From assembly GCA_017993775.1 (NCBI GenBank), contig JAGOMA010000023.1:1-64000 (forward strand): 64,000 nt of DNA, given 5' to 3'. The position numbers and the translations under genes were made by a program. This DNA comes from Chloroflexota bacterium. Lineage in GTDB: Bacteria > Chloroflexota > Anaerolineae > Promineifilales > Promineifilaceae. This document shows, piece by piece, positions 35,144-43,411 of the stretch (positions are counted from its first letter, which is position 1; each line of letters opens with the position of its first letter). The notes beneath the pieces were generated by a model. That model searched no databases and was not told the origin of the DNA. It saw nothing but the letters and a program-made list of their open reading frames with translations.

Positions 35144-36673
35144 CACTTCCTCGCCATACATCTCGCGCAGTTCGCGCTTCAATACTTTCCCCGCAGCGGT
35201 ACGCGGCAGGGGCTGAGCCACGAAAAGCACCGACTTGGGAATCTTGTAGCGGGCCAGTTTGCCCTGGCAAAAGTCAATGATTTCCTGCGCGGTGGCCGAT
35301 TGGCCTGCCTTCAGGACGATAAGGGCGCGGCCTACTTCCTGCCATTTGGCGTGGGGCGCGCCAATGACGGCCACTTCGGAAACGGCCGTGTGCCCATAAA
35401 TCACGTTCTCCACCTCCGCCGGATACACATTCTCGCCGCCGGAAATGTACATATCCTTCCAGCGGTCCACAATCGTGTAAAACCCTTCGTCGTCAACCAC
35501 AGCCGCGTCGCCAGAGTGCAGCCAGCCGTCAATCAGCGCCTTAGCCGTCGCTTCCGGCCGGTTCCAGTAGCCGCTGGTCACATTGCCGCCGCGAATGCAC
35601 AACTCGCCCACCTCATTCGGACCAAGGACGTGGCCCTCGCGGTCGCGGATGGTCACGTCGGTGTGCAGCACCGGCTTGCCCACTGAACCGGCCTTGCGCA
35701 CCGCATCTTCGCGGGTGATGATAAACACGGTCGGCCCGGTTTCGGTCATGCCGAAGCCTTGCTGGATGATGATGCCCTTCTCGGCGAACAGGTGTACCAG
35801 ATTGGGCGGCAGCGACGAGCCGCCGCTGGCCCAATGGCGGATGCTGCTGAGTTTGGCCGGGTCAAACTCGGCGTACTGGCTCAGCATCAAATAAATAGCC
35901 GGGACGAGCAGCAGCACCGAAACCTGATATTGCTGCACCAGCCCCATAAACTGCGCCGGGTCGAAGGCGCGCATGACGACAAGCGTGCCGCCGGCGTGCA
36001 GCGTCGGGCCGGCATAGAGGCCCAGCCCGCCAATGTGGAAGGTGGGTAAGACGTTGAGATTCACGTCGTTGGCGGTTAGCTGAATGGCCTGTCCCATGCC
36101 GACGGCGTTGTAGAAGAAGTTGCCATAGGTGACCTGCGCCCCTTTGGGGTGGCCGGTGGTGCCGCTGGTGTAGATGATGGCCCAGATGTCGTCGTAGGTG
36201 AGGCGGGGGGAGGTGGGGGGAACGGCCGTTTCCCCATCAATCGCCGCTTCATACACCCATTCGCCTTCCGGAGCGCTCTCGCCCAGCGCCACAAACTGGT
36301 CACAGGTCAGATCGGGCCGCAGTTGATCTACCACCGGGGCAAACATCGCCTCATAAAACAGCGCCGACGGCGTGCAATCGGCCAGGATGTAGGCCAGTTC
36401 GGGCGCGGTCAGCCGCCAGTTGAGCGTGTTCAGGATGACCCCCAACCGCCCGCAGGCGAACAAAATCACAAAATAGTCACCGCTGTTTTGCGCCAATAAG
36501 GAGATGCGGTCGCCCTGGCGCAAGCCCAAACGGCCGTGCATGAAATTCGCCAGTTGGTTAATCCGCGCGTCCAGTTGGGCATAGGTCCACTCCTGGCCGC
36601 TGTGGGCGTCCACCAGCGCCAGCTTGCCCGGCGTACGCTCGGCGTGTCGTCTGATCCAATCGAAGTGATACAT
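35135..36673 (-). CDS. Acyl-CoA synthetase (AMP-forming)
   Basis: This 512-residue ANL-superfamily ligase activates a carboxylic acid to its CoA thioester through an acyl-adenylate. The P-loop-like AMP motif is YTSGTTGHPKGAQ (about residues 164-176). The A5 region reads GFGMTETGPTVF, the hinge is GGENVYPAEVEN and the catalytic lysine is in YKIPKSVLF near the end. The start is ATG 36673 with GAGGT just upstream; the 115 upstream in-frame codons only translate the heptad array and the antisense of the next gene. The substrate is unknown. Confidence 0.92.
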   Translation of the reverse strand: MYHFDWIRRHAERTPGKLALVDAHSGQEWTYAQLDARINQLANFMHGRLGLRQGDRISLLAQNSGDYFVILFACGRLGVILNTLNWRLTAPELAYILADCTPSALFYEAMFAPVVDQLRPDLTCDQFVALGESAPEGEWVYEAAIDGETAVPPTSPRLTYDDIWAIIYTSGTTGHPKGAQVTYGNFFYNAVGMGQAIQLTANDVNLNVLPTFHIGGLGLYAGPTLHAGGTLVVMRAFDPAQFMGLVQQYQVSVLLLVPAIYLMLSQYAEFDPAKLSSIRHWASGGSSLPPNLVHLFAEKGIIIQQGFGMTETGPTVFIITREDAVRKAGSVGKPVLHTDVTIRDREGHVLGPNEVGELCIRGGNVTSGYWNRPEATAKALIDGWLHSGDAAVVDDEGFYTIVDRWKDMYISGGENVYPAEVENVIYGHTAVSEVAVIGAPHAKWQEVGRALIVLKAGQSATAQEIIDFCQGKLARYKIPKSVLFVAQPLPRTAAGKVLKRELREMYGEEVKD

Positions 36674-36680
36674 ACTACCT

Positions 36681-36742
36681 CGGAGTGCGGAGTGCGGAGT
36701 GCGGAGTGCGGAATATTCCGCACTCCACACTCCGCACTCCAC
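36681..36742. repeat. AGTGCGG heptad hairpin
   Basis: Four AGTGCGG units, then GAATATTC, then CGCACTC / CACACTC / CGCACTC. The two blocks are reverse complements, forming a stem of roughly 25 bp between the DUF35 and CoA-ligase genes. The same unit appears inside two genes at 40571 and 51880. Confidence 0.9.
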
Positions 36743-36744
36743 GT

Positions 36745-37161
36745 TTAAATGGCCTGGAAGGCCAGCACAGTGCGCTGGGTTTCGCCTTCGCCGCGCTGGA
36801 TAAACTGCACGGTAAGCGGCGTGCCGATCACGTTGACGTCGGGATGAGCGACGTCTAGCCCCAGGATTTGGGCGCTGATCATCGGTCCTTCGGCCAACTG
36901 CACCACGCCGGACATGTAGGGTTTGGTGCGGTCGTAACCCGCCTCCACCATCGCCGTGGGGCCGATGAACACGGCCGTAAACGCCGCCAGCGCCCCCTCG
37001 CCCGACAACTGCACCCATTCCATGGCCTCGCTAAAGGTCTCGGGGTCCAACGGCCGTGGCGGCACATACACCTTGCCCGTCACCGTGCTGCGCGAACCCA
37101 TCAGCTTACCTTCGCTCAAAAACGCCTGAAAAGAACTTTCTGTGAATGGTCTTTCGTTCAT
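36745..37161 (-). CDS. DUF35 OB-fold protein lacking zinc-ribbon cysteines
   Basis: This 138-residue protein resembles the DUF35 partners of SCP2-type thiolases (ChsH2-like or acetyl-CoA acetyltransferase-associated proteins). The N-terminal helix FTESSFQAFLSEGKLMGSR is normal. The following rubredoxin-like ribbon, usually CxxCGxxYFPPR, reads STVTGKVYVPPRP here, so all four zinc-binding cysteines are missing. The C-terminal OB fold is intact. It lies directly upstream of the thiolase stop in the same direction and probably binds that thiolase. Confidence 0.82.
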   Translation of the reverse strand: MNERPFTESSFQAFLSEGKLMGSRSTVTGKVYVPPRPLDPETFSEAMEWVQLSGEGALAAFTAVFIGPTAMVEAGYDRTKPYMSGVVQLAEGPMISAQILGLDVAHPDVNVIGTPLTVQFIQRGEGETQRTVLAFQAI

Positions 37162-37165
37162 AGTC

Positions 37166-37232
37166 TTATTTCGGATTTAGGATTTCGGATTGCGGATTGG
37201 GTTGGTTATTCCGCAAACCGAAATCCGAAATG
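37166..37232. repeat. Heptad array between DUF35 and thiolase genes
   Basis: CGGATTT / AGGATTT / CGGATTG / CGGATTG units are followed by partly complementary TTCCGCAAACCGAAATCCG. The period is 7 nt. Confidence 0.8.
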
Positions 37233-37234
37233 GT

Positions 37235-38497
37235 TTATCTTCTCTCATACACGTGGACTACGGCCGTCTGCCCCGTGCCGCCCACGTTGTGGGTCAGGGC
37301 CAGATCAACATCGCGGTCCACCTGGCGCGCGCCGGCCTGGCCGCGCATCTGCTTAAACACCTCCACCGCCTGCCCCGCGCCCGACGCGCCCACCGGATGC
37401 CCCTTTGATTTGAGGCCGCCAGAGGTGTTGATTGGTTTCGGTCCTTGCCGGGCGGTCAGCCCTTCTTCGGCCGCTTCGTGGCCGGTTCCCGGCGCAAAGA
37501 AGCCCAGGTCTTCGGTCGCCAGGATTTCGGCGATGGTGAAGCAGTCGTGGACCTCGGCAATTTTCACGTCGGCGGGCGTGATGCCGGCCATGTCATAGGC
37601 CATCTGGCCGGCGGCCCGCGCCGCGCCGATGGTGGTCAGGTCGGCACGGCCGTGGAGCGCTCGATCACTCGCCTGCCCGCTGCCGATGATGTAGACCGGG
37701 TTGTCGGTAAACTGTTTGGCTATTTCTTCAGAGACGAGGAGAACGGCCGTAGCCCCATCGGTCACCGGCGAGCAGTCAAACAGGCGCAGCGGCCAGGCAA
37801 TCATCGGATTGGCCCGGTCATCCTGCAAAAAGGCCATCTCGTCGGCCCATTCGGGAACCGGCCGGCCCTTTTTCGCCGCGCTGATGCGCTTGCCTTCCAT
37901 AATTTGGGCGATGGTTTGGTTGAACTGCGCCTTGGGGTTCAACGCGCCGTTCTCGTGATTCTTAATGCCCACGCGCAGCAGCGCCGTCGCCGACGCGCCG
38001 TATTTGTGCATGTAGGCCGTCGCCATCGCCGCATAAAAGCCAGGGAAGGTGAACCCGGCCGGGATTTCGTACAACACGTCACCGGCCGTCGCCAGCGTAT
38101 CCGTCACTTCGGCGATGGGCAGGTTGCTCATCTTTTCGATGCCGCCCACCAGTACCATGTCGTGCAGGCCGGAGGCCACGGCCGTCAGGCCCTGGCGCAA
38201 GGCCACGCCGCTGCTGGCGCAGGCGTCTTCGATGCGCGTCGCCGGGCGCGGCGTCAGCCCCACCCAATCGGCCATAATGGGCGCGGTGTGTCCCTGCCCC
38301 TCAAACAATTCGCTGCTGTAATTGCCGATAAACAGCGCCTCGATGTCGGTGGGGTCCAGCCCTTTATCGACTGCGCCAACCATCTCCACAAACGCTTCCA
38401 CAAACAGGTCGCGCGTCGTCTTGCCGGGGAACGCGCCGAACTGGCTCATCCCCACCCCCACGACGGCCACCCCTCGGCCTAGTTTTCGTACTTTCAT
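37235..38497 (-). CDS. SCP2/acetyl-CoA acetyltransferase-type thiolase
   Basis: This 420-residue thiolase-fold enzyme has the nucleophilic Cys in EDACASSGVALRQG (about residue 87). The second and third active-site motifs are HDCFTIAEI and GHPVGASGAGQ. This pattern is that of the thiolase-like SCP2 group, which cleaves branched or bulky 3-ketoacyl-CoA and often needs a DUF35 partner, encoded next to it here. Start ATG 38497 is preceded by GGAGGAG. Degradation (thiolysis) or synthesis cannot be told apart from sequence alone. Confidence 0.9.
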   Translation of the reverse strand: MKVRKLGRGVAVVGVGMSQFGAFPGKTTRDLFVEAFVEMVGAVDKGLDPTDIEALFIGNYSSELFEGQGHTAPIMADWVGLTPRPATRIEDACASSGVALRQGLTAVASGLHDMVLVGGIEKMSNLPIAEVTDTLATAGDVLYEIPAGFTFPGFYAAMATAYMHKYGASATALLRVGIKNHENGALNPKAQFNQTIAQIMEGKRISAAKKGRPVPEWADEMAFLQDDRANPMIAWPLRLFDCSPVTDGATAVLLVSEEIAKQFTDNPVYIIGSGQASDRALHGRADLTTIGAARAAGQMAYDMAGITPADVKIAEVHDCFTIAEILATEDLGFFAPGTGHEAAEEGLTARQGPKPINTSGGLKSKGHPVGASGAGQAVEVFKQMRGQAGARQVDRDVDLALTHNVGGTGQTAVVHVYERR

Positions 38498-38511
38498 ATG
38501 CTCCTCCAAAT

Positions 38512-38588
38512 GGGAGATTAGAGATTAGAGATTGGAGATTTTGAGTCGGCACAATCTCCAATAACCAATCTCCAGTCCCTAATCTCCA
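38512..38588. repeat. Heptad array between thiolase and hydrolase genes
   Basis: GAGATTA / GAGATTA / GAGATTG / GAGATTT units, a short loop, then CAATCTC / CAATAAC / CAATCTC / CAGTCCC / TAATCTC. The stop codon of the alpha/beta hydrolase lies inside the last units. Confidence 0.85.
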
Positions 38589-39388
38589 GGCAAAAATTCA
38601 ACAATCACCCCATTCGCCTCATCCGGCGTTTCGATGGGGAAGAAGTGGCCGGCATTGGGCAAAATATGGACCGTGCTGTGCGGGATTTTAGCCGCGAGCA
38701 GGTCGGCGTTGCCGGGCGGCACCACTTTGTCGTGCGCGCCGAAGAGGACCAGCGTGGGCGCTTGAATCGCCGCCAGCCGGTGCTCGAAGCAGGCTGCTTC
38801 CGTCAGCAGGCCCAGGCCGATGCCCATTTGCGCCTGGTACGCAGCCGGGTTGATCGGATTGACGATGCGCCATTGCAGCCATTCGTCAATCATCGGGCCG
38901 TTGGCTTCGCTCCAGCCGGGCGCGGTGCTGACGGCCAGCCCATTTTTGAAGCGTGTCACCGGATCGCTGGTCATGTCGCTGAGGACGGCCATGGCTTCGG
39001 CGGTGATGGGCAGGTGGCGCGGCCCGCCGAAGTTGGTCGAGGCCAAAATCAGCCTGTCTACCCTGTCCGGGTAGCTCAGGGCCATTTCCTGAGCGATGAA
39101 ACCGCCCATGCTGTGCCCCATCACGTGGGCCTTTGCCAGCCCCAATTGGCGCAGCAGACCGGCAGTGTCCGCGGCCAGCATGGCGGCCGTGTACGGGCCG
39201 GGCGGGGCGTCCGTCTGCCCCACGCCGCGATTGTCGAAGGTGATGACCTGGAAATGTTCGGCCAGCCCCGGAACCAGTTTGTGCCACTGCCACTGGTTGT
39301 AGCCCAGGCCGGAAATCAATATTAGCGGCTTGCCAGAACCATGAACTTCATAATAAATGTTGATGCCGTTAGCGGTTAGTGTTGACAT
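38579..39388 (-). CDS. Alpha/beta hydrolase
   Basis: This 269-residue hydrolase has the nucleophile elbow GHSMGG (serine about residue 93), the oxyanion segment GSGKPLILISGLGYNQWQW, the acid near LVLFGAHDKVVPP and the catalytic His in LPNAGHFFPIE. The closest general group is the 3-oxoadipate-enol-lactonase/MhpC-like hydrolases. In this cluster it could open a ring product or remove CoA or an ester. The exact substrate is unknown. Confidence 0.85.
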   Translation of the reverse strand: MSTLTANGINIYYEVHGSGKPLILISGLGYNQWQWHKLVPGLAEHFQVITFDNRGVGQTDAPPGPYTAAMLAADTAGLLRQLGLAKAHVMGHSMGGFIAQEMALSYPDRVDRLILASTNFGGPRHLPITAEAMAVLSDMTSDPVTRFKNGLAVSTAPGWSEANGPMIDEWLQWRIVNPINPAAYQAQMGIGLGLLTEAACFEHRLAAIQAPTLVLFGAHDKVVPPGNADLLAAKIPHSTVHILPNAGHFFPIETPDEANGVIVEFLPGD

Positions 39389-39411
39389 ATTGCCCTCTAT
39401 GCAAAAAGCGC

Positions 39412-39499
39412 GTCATTCTGAGCGGAGTCTGCGGAGCGAAGAATCCCCTCGCTCTGGTGATACCAGGTAAAGGGGATGCTTCGGGGACCTCAGCATGAC
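39412..39499. repeat. GTCATTCTGAGCG-type intergenic hairpin
   Basis: GTCATTCTGAGCGGAG (from 39412) and GAAGAATCCC are matched by GGGATGCTTC and CTCAGCATGAC (to 39499). Similar GTCATTCTGAGCG hairpins are known from many environmental genomes as non-coding dispersed elements. Confidence 0.75.
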
Positions 39500-39511
39500 A
39501 CGGCCTGCACC

Positions 39512-41056
39512 TCACCGAACCTCGGTATATTGTTGTTTTAGTTTAATCTTCTCCACCTTGCCATAAGGCGAGTAAGGCAGTTCGCCCACGAAGATGACTT
39601 CTTTGGGGACTTTGTAGCGGGCGAGACGGGTGCGGCAGAAGGTTTGCAGTTCTTCGGCGGTGGCGGTGCAGCCGGGTTTAAGGACGGTGATCATCAGGCC
39701 GACTTCGCCCCATTGTTCATCGGGTTGGCCAATGAGGGCGGCTTCGGAAACGGCCGTATGCTCCCGAAACACCGCCTCCACTTCCGCCGCGTACACATTC
39801 TCGCCGCCAGAAATAATCATGTCCTTGAAACGGCCGACGATGGTGTAAAAGCCGTCCGCATCCATGCGGACCATGTCGCCGGTGTGGAACCAGCCGTCGA
39901 TGAGTGATTCGGCCGTGGCTTTTGGATTATGCCAGTAACCAGTGGTGACGTGCGGCCCCTTGATGCACAATTCGCCGGTGGCGCCGGTGGCGACAAGCTG
40001 CCCGTTTTCATCCACCAGCTTCATGTCGCTGTGGAAAACGGGTTTGCCCACGCTGCCGGTCTTCGGCACGCTCTCCGCGTCGGTCATGGAGAAGCAGTTC
40101 GTGCCCACTTCGGTCAGGCCGTAGCCCTGGCGGAAGACGACGCCTTTCTCGGTGCGCCACTGGTTGATGAGTTCCGGCGGGCAAGGCGCGCCGCCGCTGA
40201 TGAAGAAATGGACGTGGCTGAAATCGGCGCTGGGGTAGAGGGGCGATTTTTGCCACATCTGGTACAGCGTGGGCACGCCCAAAATGACGGTGCATTTTTC
40301 TGCCAGAATCACGCGCAGCGATTCGTCGGGGTCGAATTCTTTGGCCAGGACGATGCGCCCGCCGACGTAGAAGATGGGCGTGAGGAAGGCGAACAGGCCA
40401 CCGGCGTGGAACATGGGGGTGAGGACTGGGCTGACGTCGTGTTCGGTGAGGCCCCAGGAAACGGCCGTGTTCACACAATTCCACATTACCATGCGCTGCG
40501 GAATCATCGCGCCCTTGGGCCGGCCAGTTGTGCCGGATGTGTAGAGAATGCAGTGAGTCGATTCGCCGGTGAGTGCGGAGTGCGGAGTGCGGAGTGCGGA
40601 GTGTGGTTCGGTGGCGGAGGCTTTTGCCAGGCCGGATTCGTAGCTGTTGGTGTTGGAAGTTGGTGCAGCAAGGCGGATCACGTGAGGCACAGTGACTTGT
40701 GGCTCGATATCGGCCCATAAGCTGGCGAATTCCGGACCAACAATCATCACCTCAGGCATGCAATCATTGATGATATAAACCAATTCCGGGGCCGCCAGTC
40801 GCCAATTCATCGGGGCGAGAACCGCGCCAATTTTCGCCAGGCCGTAAAGCAGATCCAGGTAAACGACACTGTTATGGGCCAAAATTGAAACACGGTCGCC
40901 GTGGCCAATGCCCAGGTTTAACATCCAGTTTGCCAACCGGTTGGCACGGCCGTTTAATTCCCCGTAAGTGTAGCGAACGCCCGTTTCCAGTTCCAGCAGC
41001 GCCTCTCGCTCCGGCGTCAGCCGCGCCCGGCTTGTTAACAAGTTTGCAGCGTCCAT
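39512..41056 (-). CDS. Acyl-CoA synthetase with heptad-repeat insertion
   Basis: This 514-residue ANL-superfamily ligase has the AMP motif YTSGTTGRPKGAM, A5 GYGLTEVGTNCF, GGENVYAAEVEA and the C-terminal lysine in YKVPKEVIF. Between about residues 151 and 163 it contains EPHSALRTPHSALT, the translation of an AGTGCGG heptad array, just before the AMP motif. This stretch is unlikely to belong to the ancestral fold and probably forms a surface loop. It is the second CoA ligase of the cluster, so two different acids or two steps may be activated. Confidence 0.92.
   Translation of the reverse strand: MDAANLLTSRARLTPEREALLELETGVRYTYGELNGRANRLANWMLNLGIGHGDRVSILAHNSVVYLDLLYGLAKIGAVLAPMNWRLAAPELVYIINDCMPEVMIVGPEFASLWADIEPQVTVPHVIRLAAPTSNTNSYESGLAKASATEPHSALRTPHSALTGESTHCILYTSGTTGRPKGAMIPQRMVMWNCVNTAVSWGLTEHDVSPVLTPMFHAGGLFAFLTPIFYVGGRIVLAKEFDPDESLRVILAEKCTVILGVPTLYQMWQKSPLYPSADFSHVHFFISGGAPCPPELINQWRTEKGVVFRQGYGLTEVGTNCFSMTDAESVPKTGSVGKPVFHSDMKLVDENGQLVATGATGELCIKGPHVTTGYWHNPKATAESLIDGWFHTGDMVRMDADGFYTIVGRFKDMIISGGENVYAAEVEAVFREHTAVSEAALIGQPDEQWGEVGLMITVLKPGCTATAEELQTFCRTRLARYKVPKEVIFVGELPYSPYGKVEKIKLKQQYTEVR
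40571..40606. repeat. AGTGCGG heptad array inside a CoA-ligase gene
   Basis: Five AGTGCGG-type units fill 36 nt in frame with the ligase. Its length is a multiple of three, so the frame is kept. The peptide HSALRTPHSAL also appears in the frame at 51880. Confidence 0.9.
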
Positions 41057-41114
41057 GTGTCTGCCTTTTGCGTAATCCGCGTTCAGTTACAGATCACGCA
41101 TTACGAATCACGGT

Positions 41115-41873
41115 TCACGTTCCAACAACGATGCCGCCATCGACGCGCAGGGTCTCGCCAGAGATGAAACTGGCTTCGTCCGACGCCAGGAAAAGGTAGG
41201 CGTTGGCAATGTCGCGGGTTTCGCCCATGCGGCGCAGGGGGGTGCGGGCGATCATGCCGTCGAGGACTTTTTGCGGCATTTGCTGCACCATCTCAGTGAG
41301 GGTGAAGCCGGGGGCAACGGCGTTGACGCGCACGCCATACCGGCCGAGTTCGCGCGCCCACACTTTGGTCATGCCGATCACGGCCGATTTCGTCGCCACA
41401 TAATTCGTCTGGCCAAAGTTGCCGTCCAGCCCGACGATGGAGGAGGCGTTGAGGATGACGCCGCTGCCTTGCTTGATCATCACCGGGGCGACGGCCTGGG
41501 TGCAGTTGAAGACGCCTTTGAGGTTGACGCTGATGACCAGGTCGAAGTCGGCTTCGGACATGAAGCCGGTGAGTTCGCCGTCTTTGACTTTGACGAGCTG
41601 CCCATCGCGCAGCACGCCGGCGTTGTTGACGAGGATGTCGATACGGCCGTATGCCCCCACCACCGCATCCACCCACTTTTGTACGTCCTGCCGGTCGGCC
41701 ACGTTCACTTTGTAGAACGTCGCGCCGATTTCGGCCGCCGTGGCTTGCCCAGCCGCCTCGTTCACGTCGCAAATGATGACTTTAGCGCCTTCTTCAACGA
41801 AGCGAACGGCCGTGGCCTTGCCAATGCCTGCCGCCCCGCCGGTAACCAGTGCTACTCTGTTTTGTAATCGCAT
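41115..41873 (-). CDS. Short-chain dehydrogenase/reductase (FabG-like)
   Basis: This 252-residue SDR has the NAD(P) motif [12 protein letters not shown] (residues 10-21), NNAGVL, and the catalytic Tyr-Lys pair in NYVATKSAV with an upstream serine in NASSIVG. C-terminal [10 protein letters not shown] is typical of FabG-type 3-hydroxyacyl dehydrogenases. It probably oxidises or reduces a 3-hydroxyacyl-CoA in this cluster. ATG 41873 with AAAGGGAG upstream is chosen over a 13-codon longer frame. Confidence 0.9.
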   Translation of the reverse strand: MRLQNRVALVTGGAAGIGKATAVRFVEEGAKVIICDVNEAAGQATAAEIGATFYKVNVADRQDVQKWVDAVVGAYGRIDILVNNAGVLRDGQLVKVKDGELTGFMSEADFDLVISVNLKGVFNCTQAVAPVMIKQGSGVILNASSIVGLDGNFGQTNYVATKSAVIGMTKVWARELGRYGVRVNAVAPGFTLTEMVQQMPQKVLDGMIARTPLRRMGETRDIANAYLFLASDEASFISGETLRVDGGIVVGT

Positions 41874-41988
41874 GGTTTTCTCCCTTTCAAAGAATTTATG
41901 ACAAAGGAACAAAGGGACTTAAGGGACAAAGAGGTCTGCTGGCCGTCTCTGTACCGCTACTTCCCAGGATTCATAATACCCTTCTTAA

Positions 41989-42027
41989 CTCCGCACTCCG
42001 CACTCCGCATTCCGCACTCCGCACTCA
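41989..42027. repeat. Heptad array at the stop of the KAS III gene
   Basis: CCGCACT units repeat five times (one is CCGCATT). The stop codon of the KAS III-like gene (42025-42027) falls at the array edge. Confidence 0.85.
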
Positions 42028-43083
42028 TTCGCCCCAGCGCACGATGCCGGCTGCCCAGACGTAGCCAATGCCCGCCGCCACAATCGCCATCAGATCGCCG
42101 TCTTGGAGACGGCCGTGTTTCAGCCCTTCGCGGATGCCAAACATGGCGTCTTGCTCGCCGGTGTGGCCGATGTCGTGCAGGTAAACAGACTGCTCGTCGG
42201 TCAGGCCGAGGCGATCCAGCATTTCTTTGTGGCCGGAGGGCTTGATGAGGACCATGTTCAGGAAGTCCAGGTCGGCTTTGCTGTAGGGCGCGCCATCGGG
42301 CCGGGGGCCGCTTTTGCGCAGCGCCTCGTCGACGCACTTCACCCAGTTGTCCATGCTGACGGCGTTGAGGCGGTCCTTCATCAAGTCCGGTTCCACCAGA
42401 TCGAAGTAAAAATCAGTTTCCGTGACGCCCTGCGGCGCGGCCATGGCCTGCGGATTGGGGAACCGCGCCGTGCCGCTGGCGGGCACGATGACGTGTTTGC
42501 TCATGTAGCCATCGGCGATGAGGTGACTGCCTAAAACGTGGTTGCGCGGGTGGTTTTTGCGCAGCAGCATCGCCCCGCCGCCGCTGCCGATGTTCCACAA
42601 AAAGGTAGTGCGCGGATTTTGGAAGTTGATGAAGTCGGACACGCGGTAGCCGCCAGCAATGAGGACAGTGTTGATTTCCGGGTCGGCGATCATCATGTCT
42701 TTGGCCATTTTCATGGCCCCGACGGTGGTGGCGCAGCGGGTATGCACATCCATCGCCCAGGCGTTGGTCGCGCCGATTTCATAGGCCAGATGAATGCCGC
42801 TGGTCCAGAGGGTGTATTCGCGCCACTCCTCCGTGGTGCAGAGGACGACGTCAATCTCTTCCGGCTGGATGTCGGTCTGGCTGAGGCAGTCGAGGGCGGC
42901 TTTAATGCCCATTTCGTTGGGCTGATCGTCTGGCCCGGCGACGTGTTTTTGGCTGATGCCAAATTTGTCGCGGATGACCCATTCCGGGTAACCGCTGCGG
43001 GCGGCGATGTCGGCGGCGGTAAGCACGCCTTGCGGCGAGTAGGTGCCAATGCTGGCAATTCCGACAGTGGGTGGTTGGTTCAT
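42025..43083 (-). CDS. Atypical KAS III-family thiolase-fold protein
   Basis: This 352-residue enzyme is similar to 3-oxoacyl-ACP synthase III. It starts VGIASIGTYSPQG and has the catalytic Cys in DVHTRCATTVGAM (about residue 116). A His lies in IKPSGHKEML. The third catalytic position, usually Asn in a GNTSAAS-type motif, reads DIGHTGEQD, so His replaces Asn. Related enzymes with altered triads include HMG-CoA synthase-like and OleA-like proteins. The start ATG overlaps the stop of the 71-residue gene (ATGA), so the two are coupled. It may condense or cleave an acyl-CoA of this cluster. Confidence 0.85.
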   Translation of the reverse strand: MNQPPTVGIASIGTYSPQGVLTAADIAARSGYPEWVIRDKFGISQKHVAGPDDQPNEMGIKAALDCLSQTDIQPEEIDVVLCTTEEWREYTLWTSGIHLAYEIGATNAWAMDVHTRCATTVGAMKMAKDMMIADPEINTVLIAGGYRVSDFINFQNPRTTFLWNIGSGGGAMLLRKNHPRNHVLGSHLIADGYMSKHVIVPASGTARFPNPQAMAAPQGVTETDFYFDLVEPDLMKDRLNAVSMDNWVKCVDEALRKSGPRPDGAPYSKADLDFLNMVLIKPSGHKEMLDRLGLTDEQSVYLHDIGHTGEQDAMFGIREGLKHGRLQDGDLMAIVAAGIGYVWAAGIVRWGE

Positions 43084-43295
43084 AAGGTTTCGGGAGGTTG
43101 GTTTCGTGCTTGTTGTCTGGCTTCTGGCTCGATGGCCACATAATTTGCCATAAACTTCAGCGCGTCGGTCATGTTGGTGAAGCGGATTTCTTCGCTGGTC
43201 TGGACGTGGCGGATGAGGCCGCGCCAACCGGCGTCGTGTTCGTCTTGCTCCTGGATGAAGCGGATAATGAAGGAGGTAACGGCCGTTTCGGACAT
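43080..43295 (-). CDS. Small conserved-type protein coupled to KAS III
   Basis: This 71-residue acidic protein has no signal peptide. The core GWRGLIRHVQTSEEIRFTN followed by a short helix (ALKFMANYV) resembles small uncharacterised proteins with a G-W-R-G-x-I-x-H-V pattern. Start ATG 43295 has AAAGGA 7 nt upstream; a longer frame would run through the regulatory region. The stop overlaps the KAS III start, so both come from one mRNA. A role as partner or regulator of the KAS III protein is a guess from coupling. Confidence 0.7.
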   Translation of the reverse strand: MSETAVTSFIIRFIQEQDEHDAGWRGLIRHVQTSEEIRFTNMTDALKFMANYVAIEPEARQQARNQPPETL

Positions 43296-43315
43296 GACAT
43301 TTCCTTTGGTGGTTT

Positions 43316-43361
43316 GTACAACACCCGCAGGGTAACACAGGCCGGTTACACAAAGGTTACA
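43316..43361 (-). promoter_or_regulatory. Direct-repeat operator and promoter of the KAS III operon
   Basis: On the plus strand GGTAACA, GGTTACA and GGTTACA start at 43331, 43344 and 43355. On the minus strand they read TGTTACC / TGTAACC / TGTAACC. The downstream repeat ends 9 nt before a weak -10-like hexamer (43316-43321). The same layout occurs at 44833-44866 and 63612-63667. Confidence 0.5.
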
Positions 43362-43379
43362 AACGGAGCGAGTTGGGGG

Positions 43380-43396
43380 TTGGGCAGGTTGCCCAA
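43380..43396. promoter_or_regulatory. 7-3-7 palindrome, possible operator
   Basis: TTGGGCA (43380-43386), GGT, TGCCCAA (43390-43396) is a perfect palindrome between the direct repeats and the TTTCTG array upstream of the KAS III operon. Confidence 0.45.
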
Positions 43397-43411
43397 ATGG
43401 GGACAAATCTG

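Noticed and set aside
36674-37018. 115 extra N-terminal codons of the CoA ligase
   Set aside because: They translate the AGTGCGG array and the antisense of the DUF35 gene; a ribosome site is present just before ATG 36673.
43084-43353. N-terminal extension of the KAS III gene
   Set aside because: The extra codons overlap the 71-residue gene in another frame, and the family N-terminus starts at 43083.
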